From NCBI RefSeq assembly GCF_964253915.1, contig NZ_CAXUSG020000020.1, positions 1-64,000 of the forward strand: a stretch of 64,000 nucleotides of DNA, given 5' to 3'. Position 1 is the stretch's first letter. Each line of letters starts with the position of its first letter. The notes under the pieces are model-generated. The model was not told the origin of the DNA. It worked only from the letters and a program-made list of their open reading frames with translations, and ran no database searches. The position numbers and the translations under genes are program-made. This stretch comes from Metarhizobium sp964253915 (GTDB taxonomy: Bacteria; Pseudomonadota; Alphaproteobacteria; Rhizobiales; Rhizobiaceae). Of this stretch, positions 63,259 through 64,000 are shown piece by piece.

Positions 63259-64000
63259 ATGGCACGTCAGTTTATTTATCATATGTCAGGGCTCAATAAG
63301 TCCTACGGTCCGAAGAAGATTCTCGAAAACATCCACCTGTCCTTCTATCCGGATGCGAAGATCGGTATTCTCGGCCCGAACGGCGCCGGTAAATCGACGG
63401 TGCTGCGCATCATGGCCGGTCTCGACAAGGAATTTACCGGTGAAGCGTGGCTGGCCGAAGGTGCCACCCTCGGTTACTTGGCGCAGGAGCCGCAGCTCGA
63501 TGCCTCCAAGACGGTGCTGGAAAACGTCATGGAAGGCGTTGCGCCGAAGAAGGCGATCCTCGACCGTTACAACGAGTTGATGATGAATTATTCTGACGAG
63601 ACGGCAGAAGAAGGCGCCAAGCTGCAGGACGTCATCGACAGCCAGAATCTTTGGGATCTGGAAAGCCAGGTGGAAATGGCCATGGATGCGCTGCGCTGCC
63701 CGCCGGGCGACGCGGCCGTCGACAATCTCTCCGGTGGTGAAAAGCGTCGCGTGGCGCTGTGCAAGCTCTTGCTGTCGCAGCCGGACCTGCTGCTGCTCGA
63801 CGAACCGACTAACCACCTCGACGCCGAAACCATCGCCTGGCTGGAAAAGCACCTGCGCGAATATCCCGGCGCCGTGATGATGATCACCCACGACCGCTAC
63901 TTCCTCGACAACGTCACCGGCTGGATCCTCGAGCTCGACCGCGGCCGCGGCATTCCGTACGAAGGCAACTATTCCGCCTACCTGCAGGCCAAGGCCAAGC
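63259..64000 (+). CDS. ettA: EttA ABC-F protein, N-terminal part (runs off the right edge)
   Basis: Energy-dependent translational throttle: binds the ribosomal E-site and gates entry into elongation by ATP/ADP ratio. The first 247 residues hold the first ABC cassette: Walker A GPNGAGKST (39-47), LSGGEKRRVALCKLLL, LLLLDEPTNHLDAETIAWLE and HDRYFLDNVTGWILELDRG. The arm region follows YNELMMNYSDETAEEGAKLQD. The second cassette lies beyond the window. Confidence 0.96.
   Translation, partial: MARQFIYHMSGLNKSYGPKKILENIHLSFYPDAKIGILGPNGAGKSTVLRIMAGLDKEFTGEAWLAEGATLGYLAQEPQLDASKTVLENVMEGVAPKKAILDRYNELMMNYSDETAEEGAKLQDVIDSQNLWDLESQVEMAMDALRCPPGDAAVDNLSGGEKRRVALCKLLLSQPDLLLLDEPTNHLDAETIAWLEKHLREYPGAVMMITHDRYFLDNVTGWILELDRGRGIPYEGNYSAYLQAKAK

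Overview
The window looks like chromosomal DNA of a GC-rich alphaproteobacterium of the Rhizobiaceae (Rhizobium/Agrobacterium/Shinella/Ensifer type). The signs are the DUF982 and DUF2171 proteins, a riboflavin-synthase gene of the ribH2 type behind an FMN riboswitch, RIME-like palindromic mosaic elements, a fused carnitine dehydrogenase-thioesterase, and dense arrays of ABC importers with short or overlapping gene junctions. The genus is inference; no rRNA or core marker phylogeny is available here.

Left edge (1-2.5 kb): the end of an integrated element. A tyrosine integrase lies directly at the 3' end of a CAU-anticodon tRNA gene, with an unrecognised membrane-anchored gene running off the left border. 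The integrase reading frame is broken near its N-terminus, so the element may be immobile. From 2.7 to 9.1 kb come short chromosomal genes: SIMPL protein, three paralogous small secreted proteins, YjbQ, DUF982, a VOC protein, DUF2171, a UPF0303 protein and an AGE-family isomerase. From 9.2 to 19.9 kb: metH under a probable palindromic operator placed inside its promoter, a membrane GGDEF cyclase, an esterase, exported MsrA, an ACT-domain protein, a CocE-type hydrolase, a secreted PAAR-like protein and a Phd/VapC toxin-antitoxin pair.

19.9-33.1 kb is the metabolic centre. A dipeptide/opine-type ABC importer is followed by an operon for gamma-butyrobetaine/crotonobetaine/L-carnitine breakdown: BKACE-type dehydrocarnitine cleavage enzyme, fused carnitine dehydrogenase-thioesterase, acyl-CoA dehydrogenase, NDP-forming acyl-CoA ligase and CaiD. 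A GlxA/CdhR-type AraC regulator is divergent from it. Together these can take gamma-butyrobetaine through crotonobetainyl-CoA and carnitine to glycine betaine plus acetoacetate. Two RIME-like elements sit inside the operon.

33.4-39.8 kb holds a polyamine/quaternary-amine type ABC operon (PotA-PotD-PotB-PotC) that also carries an orphan CdiI-like immunity protein and a terminal SDR, with a divergent LuxR regulator. Then come ribH with its FMN riboswitch and a second four-gene ABC importer. An RpiR regulator is divergent from N-formylglutamate-amidohydrolase-like, APC permease, glutamine-synthetase-like, aldehyde dehydrogenase and iron alcohol dehydrogenase genes (46.1-52.8 kb). The latter set reads as a gamma-glutamylation pathway for an alcohol-bearing amine (inference).

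The right part (53-64 kb) has a VirC1-like ParA ATPase, an L,D-transpeptidase, a DUF4432 protein, a TIGR01244 phosphatase-like protein and RidA. An operon of lysophospholipase-like hydrolase, EamA exporter, CaiB/BaiF CoA-transferase and TPP enzyme follows, then secreted RNase T2 and the start of ettA. Three importer operons have a strong stem-loop just after the substrate-binding-protein gene, a likely device for unequal expression.
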